From Diploptera punctata (taxonomy: Eukaryota > Arthropoda > Insecta > Blattodea > Blaberidae): a DNA stretch of 64,000 nt. A program made the translations under genes and the position numbers. Of this stretch, positions 23,401 through 34,066 are shown piece by piece. The notes below the pieces were generated by a model. The model was not told where the DNA came from. It saw only the letters and a list, made by a program, of their open reading frames with translations, and did no database searches. Position 1 is the stretch's first letter, and each line of letters opens with the position of its first letter. The stretch is from positions 403,501 to 467,500 of the forward strand of contig JASPKZ010000424.1 of NCBI GenBank assembly GCA_030220185.1, in the 5' to 3' direction.

Positions 23401-24496
23401 TTCGGTTTGAGTGGACCCTGTTAGTATCTTCTTTAATTAATGCTGCCCTCGAATAGAAAATATTTTAACTTCTTCCCTTCATCAACTTTAACGTGTTCAA
23501 GGCCAGTTTTTATTCTTTGTGTGAATAAGGGTTTATTTGTGATGTTTATGAAAGCGACCGTTTTAAAAGTTTTTCAAGTTAAGAATTAATTCTTAATTTC
23601 TACTCTTCAATATCTCCTAAATATATTATATTATGTACATACTGTTTTAATATACTGACGGGTTTGGTTTGATATATGTGACATGGCGGCTGTATAAAAT
23701 AATTAAACATAACAAAGAATTCGGTTAATGTGGATCGTCCACGAGGCGGTTAAATGGACTAGGGTCCACTTTAGACGAATGCGTATATGTTATCAATGAG
23801 GATGCTATCTGTAAAAAAACATGCACTTAATGGTATTTCACATCCTTCTAATTTTACTAAACCCAAAGACCGTCGCTGTCTGCAGATGAATAACGTGTGA
23901 ATGTTATAATCAACAATATTTTTTCAAAACATTAAATAAATACCAACGATTTTTAATTACGATCAGCCATAAATACTTTCAGATTAATTTGGGTCGTCTG
24001 TATAAATTAATATAGTAAATAAACTTAAAACTAGTTTAAAAGTTAGGATGGACTCTGGGATCCACTTTATCCGAATATGGAGTTAAAGTGGACCTTTTTC
24101 GTAACATAATGTAAAAAAGTTCATAAATTATGAAGATGTTTCCATATTTGAATAAAATAACAATGCTATTTCATAGTTATAACACTAATGTTAATTAATT
24201 AAATAAAAATAAAACTTAGTTTTATTTGATTTTCATATTTATTAAGATATAATTCAGTGGCAGCTGTTTTGGTACACTGTACCTTCTTCGTCTGTCACTG
24301 AATTATATCTTAATAAATATGAAAATCAAATAAAACTAAGTTTTATTTTTATTTAATTAATCAATATGGATTTTCATCAAGTAAACACCAACTCAATTGA
24401 TTAACCAATGTTAATCACTCTAATTAAACAAAATTCAAATTCCTTAATTAAAAAAGAAAAACAACAAATTCAAAATAGGGGTCCACATTGCCCGAA
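23401..24496. mobile_element. Non-autonomous DNA element with repeated subterminal motif
   Basis: Splits a LINE-A copy. The ends are inversely related (TTCGGTTTGAGTGGACCC at the left; TTCGGGCAATGTGGACCCC as the inverse of the right). A GTCCAC(T/A)TT..CCGAA-like motif recurs inside near 23765, 24054 and 24100. No transposase frame. The superfamily is not clear. Confidence 0.6.
24191..24364. repeat. Perfect 65-bp inverted repeat (palindrome)
   Basis: 24195-24259 and 24296-24360 are exact inverse complements with no indel. The spacer is 36 nt. One mismatch extends the arms to 24191 and 24364. It lies inside the DNA element. Confidence 0.97.
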
Positions 24497-24517
24497 CTTC
24501 CTCTACGTCTCACTTTT

Positions 24518-24616
24518 ATCAAAAAATGTTCCTAAGAACTTTATTGTCAAATACTCGTAATCTATTTTCCTTCCCTAATGTAAGAAACTACATTAGTATC
24601 ACATTACTGGAAGAAT
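24518..24616 (-). mobile_element. LINE-A fragment, second piece
   Basis: Resumes with ATGTTCCTAAGAAC and reaches TTACTGGAAGAAT, where an S2 SINE enters. Confidence 0.8.
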
Positions 24617-25042
24617 CTATATATCTATAATGGCATAACGGCCCAATGTTGGACCTTAGCCTCTCGTTTGTTATGAGTTCCTAGACCAAGTTAATTCGGT
24701 TACGAATATTTCCCTAAATATGTCATGAATGGCATGCGGTCAACATACCGACCCAAATAAGGTATTACTAGGACCCAAAGAGACATCTAGCAGGCAAATA
24801 AGGTATTAATAAGATGAAGAACGTCGGTAAATTTTGCATAAAGGCCTCTTTAAACAGGCTTGAGGATATTTTACGAGCCTGAAAATTTTAAGACTCAGAA
24901 CCCACGGATTAAAATCCCTCCCGGAGAACTTATTCCTTGGATTTTTTTTTCATCCTAAAAATACATCGACCTCGGCAGGGTTTGAACCCACGACTCTCGG
25001 GACCAGAAGCAAGGAACATACCACTAGTCCACCGCGGCTGAC
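24617..25042 (-). mobile_element. SINE S2 inserted in LINE-A
   Basis: Minus-strand S2: head at the 25040 end (inverse of GACTCTCGGGACCAGAAGCA), 3' end near 24620. Flanked by TTACTGGAAGAAT at 24604-24616 and 25043-25055. Confidence 0.92.
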
Positions 25043-25055
25043 TTACTGGAAGAAT

Positions 25056-25270
25056 AATCTTTTTATATTTTTAGATTCTTTTTTTTAATAAGTTAGGATG
25101 ACAGGAGTCCCTGTAATGTACAATATCATCTGTTTTCAGAGTTAAAAACGTATATTTAATTTCTTTCTGCATCTCATTCATATTTGTAATTATTGATCCC
25201 AGATATATATTCTTAAAAAAAGTCAATTTAACTGTCCATTTCCATAAAATACTGTATTTCCACGTGCGAA
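25056..25270 (-). mobile_element. LINE-A fragment, third piece
   Basis: Continues the LINE-A copy (inverse of TTCTTTCTGCATCTCATTC and of GTCCATTTCCAT). Confidence 0.85.
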
Positions 25271-25330
25271 CAAATTTACTACTATTGAAAATAAATTACA
25301 GCTACAGTTCCTTAATGGTGTTTAATAAAA

Positions 25331-25331
25331 T

Positions 25332-25428
<97 letters not shown>
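25331..25428. repeat. (TG)n(AG)n compound microsatellite
   Basis: TG units to about 25356, then GA units with one interruption. Confidence 0.97.
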
Positions 25429-25430
<2 letters not shown>

Positions 25431-25972
25431 AGACTAGACTTTGGGATTGGAGGTGCAGGACCACCCATACACGGTCACCACCGGCCAGCCAAGTTCCCAC
25501 TCAGTTTGACCTGGACGCTCACTTGGCAGCCGATCGGAATTAATGTGCAGGGCCCGTGGCCTGTCACTTCCGGCTGCTATAAGGACTTACTATACCCTCT
25601 TCAGCCCATTGAAATATTTTCGTAGTTGATGCTGAGTGAAAATCTTGCCGCCAGTCGTAACTAGCCGTAGATCAGGACACAAAGATCCAGTGGTCGAGCA
25701 TTAACAAGCCTTATTCCGTTGGTCTTAAGTTGATACTCTATGTTCGATGACGCCAAGAAGAAGACCGCTACCGCCACGGCCGCCGCCAATCCCCGAAGTG
25801 ACAACAGCGGGAGGACTGCGAGTCAAACCAGAAACGGCTCCTGATCTGTTGCGAAATTTTTAATTTTGGAAATAAATTTAGGAAATTTTAATTTACTGGT
25901 GAACCTTAGGGGATCACTCCGACATTTGCCTTAGCGTTAAGGGAAACCACCGAAAACCTTAGCAGAGTGGCT
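25429..25972. other. GC-richer block, no gene recognised
   Basis: Noticeably GC-richer than its surroundings (GCCACGGCCGCCGCC). The right end has AAGGGAAACCACCGAAAACC. It may be part of a repeat with no other copy here. Confidence 0.35.
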
Positions 25973-25985
25973 GGAATTTGTGTGT

Positions 25986-26301
25986 AAAGTAAGTAAGTAA
26001 AGTAAAGTGATCCCACAACAGACCCGGAGGCCCTTGGGGTAGTAGGAGGTTAAGGCTCCCACTTTTTCTAGACAATCGGCACTTTATGTCAGCCGGGTTG
26101 TCAGCCCTGCGTGACGGCCGCCTTTACCCCCAGAACAAGCGTCTGGTACTCATTTCCGTTAGAGGCTGAGTAGACCCCAGGGCCATAGTGCCGCCAGAGG
26201 GTTTGGGTCAGTTTAAAAATCCTGACCCCAACGGGACTTGAACCCTCGACCCTCCGGCTTGTAGCTCAGTGCCTTAACCACTACGCTACGGCGTGCCCCC
26301 C
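25986..26301 (-). mobile_element. SINE family S4, full length
   Basis: On the minus strand the head has GGCACGCCGTAGCGTAGTGG (A-box) and GGGTTCAAGTCCCG (B-box). The body has CTGGCGGCACTATGG, and the 3' end is a TTTACTTTACTT-type tail. Flanked by GGAATTTGTGTGT at 25973-25985 and 26302-26314. Other copies at 33.6, 36.8 and 62.3 kb. Confidence 0.92.
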
Positions 26302-26321
26302 GGAATTTGTGTGTGCTTTAG

Positions 26322-26440
26322 CGTTTACTGAATGATTGGAAAGCATTAGCTCAGGATAGGGATATATGGAGAGCTTATGTCCGCGAGGCCATGAACCTAC
26401 GGGTTCGATAGTGCCAGTGAGTAAGTAAGTAAGCAAGTAA
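26322..26440 (+). mobile_element. LINE-A 3' end fragment
   Basis: GATTGGAAAGCATTAGCTCA to the CCAGTGAGTAAGTAAG tail, almost the same as 53600-53696. Confidence 0.85.
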
Positions 26441-26536
26441 ATTTAGCCTTTACTATTTCTCAGTTATCGCCCAATAATACACCATACGCATGTCTGAACA
26501 GATAGTAAATTTGACAATTTTATATTATAAAAATAA

Positions 26537-26925
26537 GTCCACCGCTGTGGTCTCGAGGTAGCATGCCGCCTTGTCACGCAGCGGGCCCGGTTTCGATCCC
26601 CGGTCGGGACAAGTATCCCGAGTGGTGTTTTCTTCGGTATTTTTTTTCTCACCTGTAAGACAAGTGTCAGGAAACTTTACGGCCCAAACAGTCCCCGAAC
26701 ATCATCTGGCCATCATTATCATCATTCATTAAGTTTAGGATTAAGGCGTCTCCTGGCGCATCATTACCATTATTATCGCCTATCATATGTCATCGGGACA
26801 GCGTAACTCCGCCTTCCAGGCGCCCCAACCTCAGAAGTGGGTTACAATAACGCCATGCCAGGAGAGAATACCACAATGTCGAAAAATGACAATGTGGTGG
26901 CACTGAAAAAAATAGAGATCGTTCA
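26537..26925 (+). mobile_element. SINE S1, tail type b
   Basis: Starts with the same tRNA-like head and body as tail-a copies, but after the ATCATTCATT tract it has CGTCTCCTGGCGCATC, ATCGGGACAGCGTAACTCCG and CTCAGAAGTGGGTTACA, and ends in an A-rich stretch. The same tail occurs at 54749 and 60247. Confidence 0.85.
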
Positions 26926-27290
26926 TCTTTGGTTAAGTTCATTATCCCTGATTCCAAGGATCGTGGGTTCATATCTATCCGCACTCGAATTTATTTAATA
27001 TAGAAAAATCCAAGGGATAAATCCTTCGGAAGGGAATATAAGCCGTGGACCCCATTTTGAAGATTTTTGGGATCGAAAAGAACTAACTAAATTAGATCCA
27101 CAGAACAAAATTTAATCGCCCTAATCTATCCAAGTAATCCCTTGGTTGCCTATTAGGCGTCTCTTTGGGAATATGACCCAAACACTTGTCACTTGATGAC
27201 ATATGTAGGGAAATAAGCGTAACTAAATTTAGCTTGGTTAAGTGTGTACAAACACGGTTCCCCGAGTGGGGATATACGGGGATACACAGA
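26926..27290 (+). mobile_element. SINE S2, diverged
   Basis: Diverged S2 head (GATTCCAAGGATCGTGGGTTC) with S2 body blocks (AAAAATCCAAGGGATAAATC, CTTGGTTGCCTATTAGGCG) and 3' region. Confidence 0.75.
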
Positions 27291-27381
27291 CAGATACTTC
27301 ATATTTTAAGGGATTCAAAATGACCCAATAAATTTTCTCAGAATCATAGTCTTATTTGAAAGCTTTGGCTGTAATTCAACA

Positions 27382-27382
<1 letters not shown>

Positions 27383-27446
<64 letters not shown>

Positions 27447-27450
27447 TTAT
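27383..27450. repeat. (TTA)n microsatellite
   Basis: TTA array immediately before the LINE-D 5' break. Confidence 0.95.
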
Positions 27451-29485
27451 GAGAGCACATCATATTTGTATAAGAAAAGGTTAGATGATCAGTTACTAAT
27501 TTCTATGTTTGACAATGCTAAGGAAGAATACAACTATATAGTAAAAAGTATTCATCAGGCGGCAAAAGAATCTTTAGGAGAAGCAAATAGAGAAATAAAT
27601 AAATTCAAATATTTTTGGAATGAGGAGTTAGTAAAAGAAACAGCAAACAAAAAATAAAAATTATTTAATGTGGTTGAATACCAAAGATTTGAAAGACAAA
27701 ATACAATATAAAGAAGCTCAAGCAAGAGTTAGTAAGAAAATTACGGAAGCTAAAAATCAGAACTGGGAACAAAATTGTTTAAAAATTCAAACATGTATTG
27801 GAGGAAAACGAAGTTCTGAATCTTGGAGAATTTAAAAAAAAAATTGAGAAATAAAAGAAGTGGACAAACAAATGTACAAACAATACCTATGACTGAATGG
27901 GAAAATTATTTTAAAACATTACTATCAGAAAACAGGGTATTTAATTTAGATAACGTTCAAAATATTCCAGAAATAAATGAAGATGAACATATACAATTTG
28001 ACATAGAGGATATTAAAATGAATATTCAATCATTAAAAAATAAAAGAGCTAGTGGTCCAGGAGGAATACCAGCGGAACTATTAAAACATGGATCCGACCA
28101 TTTATTTGAACGACTGAGAAAATTATTTACAAAATTTATGAATGGTGAAAAAGTTCCTGAAGAATGGAAACTAGCATACATTTCGACAATCCATAAAAAA
28201 GAAAAAAAAAGACCAATGTGAAAATTATAGAGGTATAACAGTAACAAGTACTATGAGTAGACTCTATGGACGTACACTAAAATATTATTTGGAAGAAAAC
28301 TATAGTGATATGGAATTAGAGGAACAGTCAGGATTTAGAGCAGGTCGTTCCACAACCGACAATTTATTTTGCATTACTCAGGTATAGAAAAGAAAATGCA
28401 ATATGGACAATCTTTGCACCTACTATTTGTAGATCTAGAGAAAGCATACGACAATATCCATATAGATAAACTATGGATTGCTTTAAGACTATAATAATTG
28501 AAGCTATACAAAATTTATATGACAATTGCACGTCTAAAATTAAAATTGGCAGTAAATTGTCACATGGTTTTTCGATAAATAAAGGTCTTCGTCAAGGTTG
28601 TTGTCTATCACCTACTCTGTTAAAAATATATGTACATGAAATATTAAAGAATTGGAGGAGAAAATGTTCAAGCATGGGGATTCTTATTTCAAACAACAAA
28701 ACTTTATACAACTTACATTTTGCAGATGATCAATTGTTAATTGCACAAAATTATGAAGATTAAGAATATATGACTAGAAAATTAATAGAAGAATATGAAA
28801 AATGGGGATCAAATTTGAACGTGAAAAAAAAAAAAAACAAAATATTTATCAATTGGTGAACCAGAACAAAATTTAATTTTGGAGACTGGAGAATCAATAA
28901 AATCTTGTAGTGAGATCACATATTTAGGAATTAAAATAAATAAAAATGGGAGTTATGAAGAGTAAATAAGAAATAGAAATAATAAAGGAAAATTTGCAAT
29001 TGCTTGCCTCAGTGGAATATTGTAGGATAAAAATATAAGTAATAAAAATAAAATGAATATATATCATACAATTGTTAAAAGCATAATTACTTATGGAGCA
29101 GAACTTTGGCCATTAACAGCAAAAACAAACAAGTACCTTTTTGGCAACGGAAATGGATTTTATACGAAGGGCCGCAAGAATTTCAAGAAGAGAAAAAATT
29201 AGGAACTCAGTTATAAAGGAGAAAATGAAGATTGAAGACACTATTTTAGATTATATTAAAACTCAGCAATTAAGATGGTAAGGACATGTCCAGCGAATGG
29301 AAGAGGATCGACTACCAAAATCTGTTTTGGAATGGAAACCTGAGGGAAGACGAAGCAGAGGAAGACCTAAAACCTCCTGGAGTCAGGGAATATGTTTATA
29401 CATGAAGGAGAAACATCTACAACCAGGAGATTGGATGGACCAACAAAACTGGTTATTAGGAATCGGACGATGTCAAAGACATTAA
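27451..29485 (+). pseudogene. LINE-D reverse transcriptase, 5'-truncated
   Basis: Retrotransposon RT without its endonuclease. The order is a linker with SIHQAAKESLGEANRE, then RT blocks KNKRASGPGGIPAELLK, VPEEWKLAYISTIHKK, ENYRGITVTSTMSRLYGR, QSGFRAGRSTTDNLF, LFVDLEKAYDNIHIDKLW and LRQGCCLSPTLLKIY. The FADD box follows (LHFADDQLLIAQ), then a C-terminal tail with MEEDRLPKSVLEWKPEGRR and SRGRPKTSW. Stops and frameshifts occur near 27655, 28215, 28385, 28490, 28760 and 28840-29290. Both ends meet TTA-type repeats. Confidence 0.88.
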
Positions 29486-29496
29486 TCAACCGATGA

Positions 29497-29518
29497 TCTA
29501 TCTATCTATCTATCTATC

Positions 29519-29566
<48 letters not shown>

Positions 29567-29567
29567 C
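29497..29567. repeat. (CTAT)n then (TTA)n
   Basis: CTAT units followed by TTA units separate two LINE-D copies. Confidence 0.95.
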
Positions 29568-30300
29568 ACAAGACCACGATGACATAGAATATATGGCAAA
29601 AAAAACTAAAAGAAGAATATGAAAAATGGGGACGTTATATAAATATAGAGAAAACTAAATATCTGTGCATAGGAGAAGAAATGGAAAATATAAATTTCAA
29701 CAATGGAGAACTAAAACCTAGTATTGAATGCACTTATTTAGGAACAAAATTAGACCATTCAGGCGATAACACAGTGGAAATTAAAAATAGAATCGCACAA
29801 ACAAAACAAGCAATAAATGCTTTAAACTGTGTTTGGTGGAGCAAGAATATTACAAAAATAGAAAATTACAAATATATCAAACGATAATTCAGAGCATTTT
29901 AACATATGGTGCTGAAGTCTGGCAAATTACTACCAGGGAAATGAAAATAATTTTAAGTACTGAAATGGATGTTTTAAGAAGATCAGCTGGAAAATCTAGA
30001 ATGGATAGAATACAAAATAAAGAAATAAGGGATTATGGGTGTACAAGAGGAACCGGACATCAGACATTATAAAAAAGAAAAGATTGCAGTGGTATGACCA
30101 TGTGAAAAGAATGTCAGAGCAAAGATTGCCTAAAATTGTTATGGAATAGATCCCAATAGAAAGGAGGAAGAGAGGAAGACCGAAGAAAACTTGGATAGAA
30201 GGGGTACAAGCGGCTATGAATATCAGAGGATTGGAGAGGAATGGCGTTTGGTTTCCGCAAGACGGAGGAAGCTGCAATGATAACAGATGATGATGAGATG
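29568..30300 (+). pseudogene. LINE-D second copy, C-terminal half
   Basis: Starts abruptly after (TTA)n, downstream of the RT catalytic box. Encodes IECTYLGTKLDHSGDNTVEI, YKYIKR, then IIQSILTYGAEVWQITTR and DVLRRSAGKSRMDRIQNK, and a broken end with QWYDHVKRMSEQRLPKIV. It ends in GATGATGATGATTATTATTA. Stops at 29885, 30070 and 30147. Confidence 0.82.
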
Positions 30301-30331
30301 ATGATGATGATTATTATTATTATAATTAATA

Positions 30332-30849
30332 CTAGGGCATTCGATAAGTAATGACAACACTGCTATAACATCATAAAACATTATTTAGGCTACTTTTGAC
30401 ATTATGAACTTTATTTTTTATAGTCTCCTGTTAAGCCAACAATACGTTGCTAAATCCTTGGAAGATGGTGCACTCCATCTGCAGCACCATTTCTGGATAT
30501 CTGTCTCATCTGATCGATCTAGAGCTTTCTAGATATAAACTCTTGATTGAAATTGAATGCCTTGTACAGGTTCTTTGATCTTTGAGAATAAGTTATAGCC
30601 ACAAGGGCTCATGTCTGGTGAATTTGGTGGTTGTTCTAAACAAATTCTATTGAACATATTTTTAGGGCAGTTTTACTTACTGAATGTGAAAAACAGTGAA
30701 TGTATTCACAAAATATTGCTACTTCGAGATTTTCAATATTACAGATTTATACAACAAAGACTGTTCAACAATATACTACAAGCTTACAATGTTCACCACT
30801 AAGGTCGCTGGTTTAAAACAGTGTTGCCGTTAATTATCAAATGCCCTAG
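30332..30849 (-). mobile_element. Mariner deletion derivative keeping the transposase C-terminus
   Basis: TIRs of about 31 bp (CTAGGGCATTCGATAAGTAA at the left, inverse at the right) with TA on the left (30330-30331). The minus strand encodes QPPNSPDMSPCGYNLFSKIK followed by EPVQGIQF, the end of a mariner catalytic domain; the N-terminal two-thirds are missing. Non-autonomous. Confidence 0.8.
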
Positions 30850-30864
30850 TGTTAATAATAGGCT

Positions 30865-30990
<126 letters not shown>

Positions 30991-31012
30991 AGTAATGACA
31001 CATTTCATTAAA

Positions 31013-31322
31013 TAACATTAAGAAATTGGAAACGGAAATGAATATCAATAAATATATGCTCACATATAGAAATCCATTATATTACGGTAAGTAATAAATG
31101 AGAGAAATTTTGAAGAAGTTGTTGAATTCAAATACATAGGAAAAATAATTACATCAGGAATAAGGCGCAGTAGGGAATTGAACATAGGCTCAATTTTGGT
31201 GTATTTCAGAGACTCTTGTCATCCCAACTTCTCTAAAAATAAAGGTTTAATTAAATATACAAAACTTTTCTTCTTACTGTTATACTATAAATGGATGCAA
31301 AACATAGATTCTTACTTTAAGA
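31013..31322 (+). mobile_element. LINE-A internal fragment
   Basis: Matches 52960-53280 of LINE-A: CACATATAGAAATCCATTAT, GTTGAATTCAAATACATAGG and CTCTTGTCATCCCAACTTCT. Degraded. Confidence 0.8.
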
Positions 31323-31340
31323 GTTTTGCTTACTTTTTTT

Positions 31341-31672
31341 TCAGGGTTTTTCCTTACCTTTAAGACCAAACGGTCCCTGAACATCATCTGGTCATCATCA
31401 TTATCATATTCGCCATGTTTAATACGAACGTGTGTGTGTGAATGGTGTGTTTCGTTTTAATGTTGTGTTGTCCCGGAGAAGGCCCTGACATTGAGCTGAT
31501 CACTCATTCGGGGAGGCTCTCCATGTCCTTGTATGGCCAAAAAAGTATGTGTGTGATCCATAGTTAAAATCCCTCTTCCGATAGGTCGTGTAACTGTAAG
31601 GCCCGAGTGGCGTGTGGCCACGTAAAAGTACCTGTAAGGTGAGACGATAAACTGAGTTACTGGATGGAATAA
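31341..31672 (+). mobile_element. SINE S1 tail type c, 5'-truncated
   Basis: S1 body (AAACGGTCCCTGAACATCAT) leads into the c tail: GTGTTTCGTTTTAATGTTGT, TCATTCGGGGAGGCTCTCCA and CGATAGGTCGTGTAAC. Matches 34206-34440 and 16872-17100 in reverse. Confidence 0.8.
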
Positions 31673-31741
31673 ACCATGTTTGGTTCCAAAAAAAAGTGCC
31701 TGCCGCAAGAGAGTTAGCATACATACACACGCATATATATA

Positions 31742-33089
31742 CAGGGCAAGTCAAAATGTTGTGCAGGTTTTCAGAAATTTATTATGTGAAATGTAATGAA
31801 CATATAATATTGTGAGACATATTGTATGAAAGGTAAACTCTCAAAGTTTTTTTTTAAATATTCACAGATGTTCTATGTGAGCGCCTTTTGTTACACGACA
31901 GATGTCAAGCCGATATTCAATCTCCTGCCAAACTTTCTGTAGCAGTCCGCGGTCGATATCAGCAATGGCTGCTGTGATGCAGGCACGCAGTTCATGCAGT
32001 GTTGTTGGAAGTGGTGGTACGTAAACATGATCCTTTACAAGACCCCACATGAAGAAATCACACGGGGTTAGATCTGGTGAACGAGGTGGCCAATGAATGA
32101 GTTGTTGATCACCCTGAGATGCACGGCCTATCCAGCGTTGTGGTAAAGCCGTATTCAAATGGTCTCGAACACTGCCATGGTAATGTGGAGGGGCACCATC
32201 CAACTGCAGAATGAAATCTGGACTATCCGCTTCAAGCTGCGGAAGGAGCCATTGTTGTAGCATATCAAGGAAAACATGTCCGTTCACAGTACGTTCATGA
32301 AAGAAAAAGGGCCCATAAACCTTTGCATGGGAAATGGCACAAAAGACATTCACTTTCGGAGAATCGCGTTGATGTTCCAGAGTTGCATGGGGGTTACCAG
32401 TTCCCCAAATCCTTACATTGTGTCTATTCACTTTTCCTGAAAGGTGGAAAGTCGCTTCATCACTGTAAACTACCCTCTCATGGAACTCATTCTCTTCCAT
32501 TAATGCGAGAAAATCAACACAGAAGGACGCTCGCAAAGCATAATCGGCGGGTTTTAAGGCTTGAACCAGTTGCAAGTGGTAGGGTTTCATCTGTAAACGT
32601 TTCCGGAGAATCCGCCATACAGTTTTTTGTGGTAGTTGAAGTTCTGTCGCTCCCCGGTAGGTGGATTTCTGTGGACTCCGCACGAAGCATGTGCGAACGC
32701 GTTCGACTGTCTCTTCACTCGTCGACGGACGGCCAGTCGATTTTCGTTTACAGATACAGCCTGAATCCCTAAATTGTGTGTACCACTTACGAATGGATCT
32801 CCCATCCGGCGGGTCTTTATCGTATCTGGTACGGAAATGTCGTTGAACACTAGTCACAGAGTTGTTTACATGGTAATCAAGCACACAGAAAGACTTCTGA
32901 TCCCCAGTCAACGCCATTTTCCTTTACTGCTCTGCTGTTGACATCTTGCGGGTGAACGCGGAACTTTAGAAGTGGACAACTAAACTTTGAGAGTTTACCT
33001 TTCATACAATATGTCTCACGATATTATATGTTCATTACATTTCACATAATAAATTTCTGAAAACCTGCACAACATTTTGACTTGCCCTG
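31742..33089 (-). mobile_element. Intact mariner-superfamily transposon 4
   Basis: TIRs of 108 bp (31742-31849 and 32982-33089) differ at one position that I can see. TA flanks both ends (31740-31741 and 33090-33091). 1348 bp. It carries an uninterrupted transposase, so it is a recent insertion and could be autonomous. Confidence 0.95.
31862..32917 (-). CDS. Mariner-superfamily transposase, intact (351 aa)
   Basis: Cut-and-paste transposase. It would bind the element's own TIRs and insert at TA dinucleotides in the nucleus. The N-terminal HTH region (about 1-110) includes RHFRTRYDKDPPDGRSIRKW and STGRPSTSEETVERVR, of the type called DUF4817-like in insect predictions. The RNase-H-like catalytic core has D153 (VVYSDEATFHLSG), D240 (ILQLDGAPPHYH) and D287 (PRSPDLTPCDFFMWG). 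By my count there are 46 residues between the second and third Asp; related insect elements usually have about 41, the difference being an insert after RWIGRASQG. It starts at the ATG about 65 bp inside the right TIR and has no internal stop. Antisense frames over it are shadows. Confidence 0.93.
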   Translation of the reverse strand: MALTGDQKSFCVLDYHVNNSVTSVQRHFRTRYDKDPPDGRSIRKWYTQFRDSGCICKRKSTGRPSTSEETVERVRTCFVRSPQKSTYRGATELQLPQKTVWRILRKRLQMKPYHLQLVQALKPADYALRASFCVDFLALMEENEFHERVVYSDEATFHLSGKVNRHNVRIWGTGNPHATLEHQRDSPKVNVFCAISHAKVYGPFFFHERTVNGHVFLDMLQQWLLPQLEADSPDFILQLDGAPPHYHGSVRDHLNTALPQRWIGRASQGDQQLIHWPPRSPDLTPCDFFMWGLVKDHVYVPPLPTTLHELRACITAAIADIDRGLLQKVWQEIEYRLDICRVTKGAHIEHL

Positions 33090-33139
33090 TATATATATAT
33101 AGGTGTTATAACTATATTTTTGACATTTGGCAATGAAGG

Positions 33140-33141
<2 letters not shown>

Positions 33142-33172
<31 letters not shown>
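33142..33172. repeat. (TA)n microsatellite
   Basis: TA array. Confidence 0.95.
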
Positions 33173-33177
<5 letters not shown>

Positions 33178-33262
33178 CTCTTTAATTTGCTTACTTGATA
33201 TAGTAGCTACCAGATGGCAGTGAAGACATATTCTCTCTACATGTCGTAATGATGGTGAATAT

Positions 33263-33588
33263 CCATCCATAGTAATTCTGCCCGAGAGCAGGTCCTTCGC
33301 TGCAATCACTTTCATGCTATGCTTGCGGCTTTACTAGGGAATTGTAGGTGTGGTAGCTTCCCATTGCTTTCCACACCAGTAAAGGATGATGATAATGATA
33401 AGGATGATGATGATGGCCATATGATTTAGGGGACCGATTGGGCCTTAAAGTTTTCCTGACATTTGTCTTATAGGTGAGGGAAAACCCAGATAAAAATCTC
33501 ACCCAGAAAAACTGTCCCGACCGGGGATCGAACCCGGGCCCGCAGCGTGACAAGGCAGCACGCTACCTCGAGACCACAGCGGTGGACA
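33263..33588 (-). mobile_element. SINE S1, tail type a
   Basis: Full-length minus-strand copy, head at the 33585 end. Flanked by ATGGTGAATAT at 33252-33262 and 33589-33599. Confidence 0.92.
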
Positions 33589-33594
33589 ATGGTG

Positions 33595-33617
33595 AATATA
33601 TATATATATATATATAT
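33595..33617. repeat. (TA)n microsatellite
   Basis: Short TA array between S1 and S4. Confidence 0.9.
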
Positions 33618-33850
33618 AGTAAAGTAAAGTGATCCCACAACAGGCCCGGAGGCCCTTGGGGTAGTGGGAAGTTAAGGCTCCCACTTTTTCTAGACAATCG
33701 GCACTTTATGTCAGCCGGTTGTCAGCCCTGCGTGACGGCCGCCTTTACCCCAGAACAAGCGTCCGGTACTCATTTCCGTTAGAGGCTGAGTCGACCCCAG
33801 GGCCATAGTGCCGCCAGAGGGTTTGGGTCAGTTTAAAAATCCTGACCTCA

Positions 33851-33854
<4 letters not shown>
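33618..33854 (-). mobile_element. SINE S4, head missing, inside (TA)n
   Basis: Body and 3' end of S4 (AGTAAAGTAAAGTGATCCCA to CCTGACCTCAACGG), without the tRNA-like head. TA repeats on both sides. Confidence 0.85.

Positions 33855-33898
<44 letters not shown>
33855..33898. repeat. (TA)n microsatellite
   Basis: TA array. Confidence 0.95.
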
Positions 33899-33902
<4 letters not shown>

Positions 33903-33924
33903 AAAATAACTGTTTGTATTAGAT

Positions 33925-34000
33925 TTTCCCGGTGGTGTAATGGATAGCACGCTGGAGTACCAATCCAGAGGTCCGAGTTCAAATCCCGTCCAAGCATTTA
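33925..34000 (+). repeat. tRNA-like S5 unit
   Basis: GGTGGTGTAATGGATAGCAC (A-box) and GAGTTCAAATCCC (B-box), with anticodon-arm remnant CTGGAGTACCAATCCAG. The acceptor stem does not close, so it is a SINE head rather than a tRNA gene. Confidence 0.6.
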
Positions 34001-34009
34001 TTTTTCTTA

Positions 34010-34013
<4 letters not shown>

Positions 34014-34046
<33 letters not shown>
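34014..34046. repeat. (TA)n microsatellite
   Basis: TA array. Confidence 0.95.
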
Positions 34047-34049
<3 letters not shown>

Positions 34050-34066
34050 AGAAAACATTATAACGA

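Noticed and set aside
25332..25625. Open frame starting in (TG)n(AG)n
   Set aside because: Low-complexity Cys-Val and Glu-Arg repeats; no homology.
32323..32846. Open frames antisense to or overlapping the intact transposase
   Set aside because: They mirror the codon pattern of the minus-strand transposase and have no family signature.
33925..34000. A functional tRNA gene
   Set aside because: The acceptor stem does not close, and S5-type relatives recur in the window.
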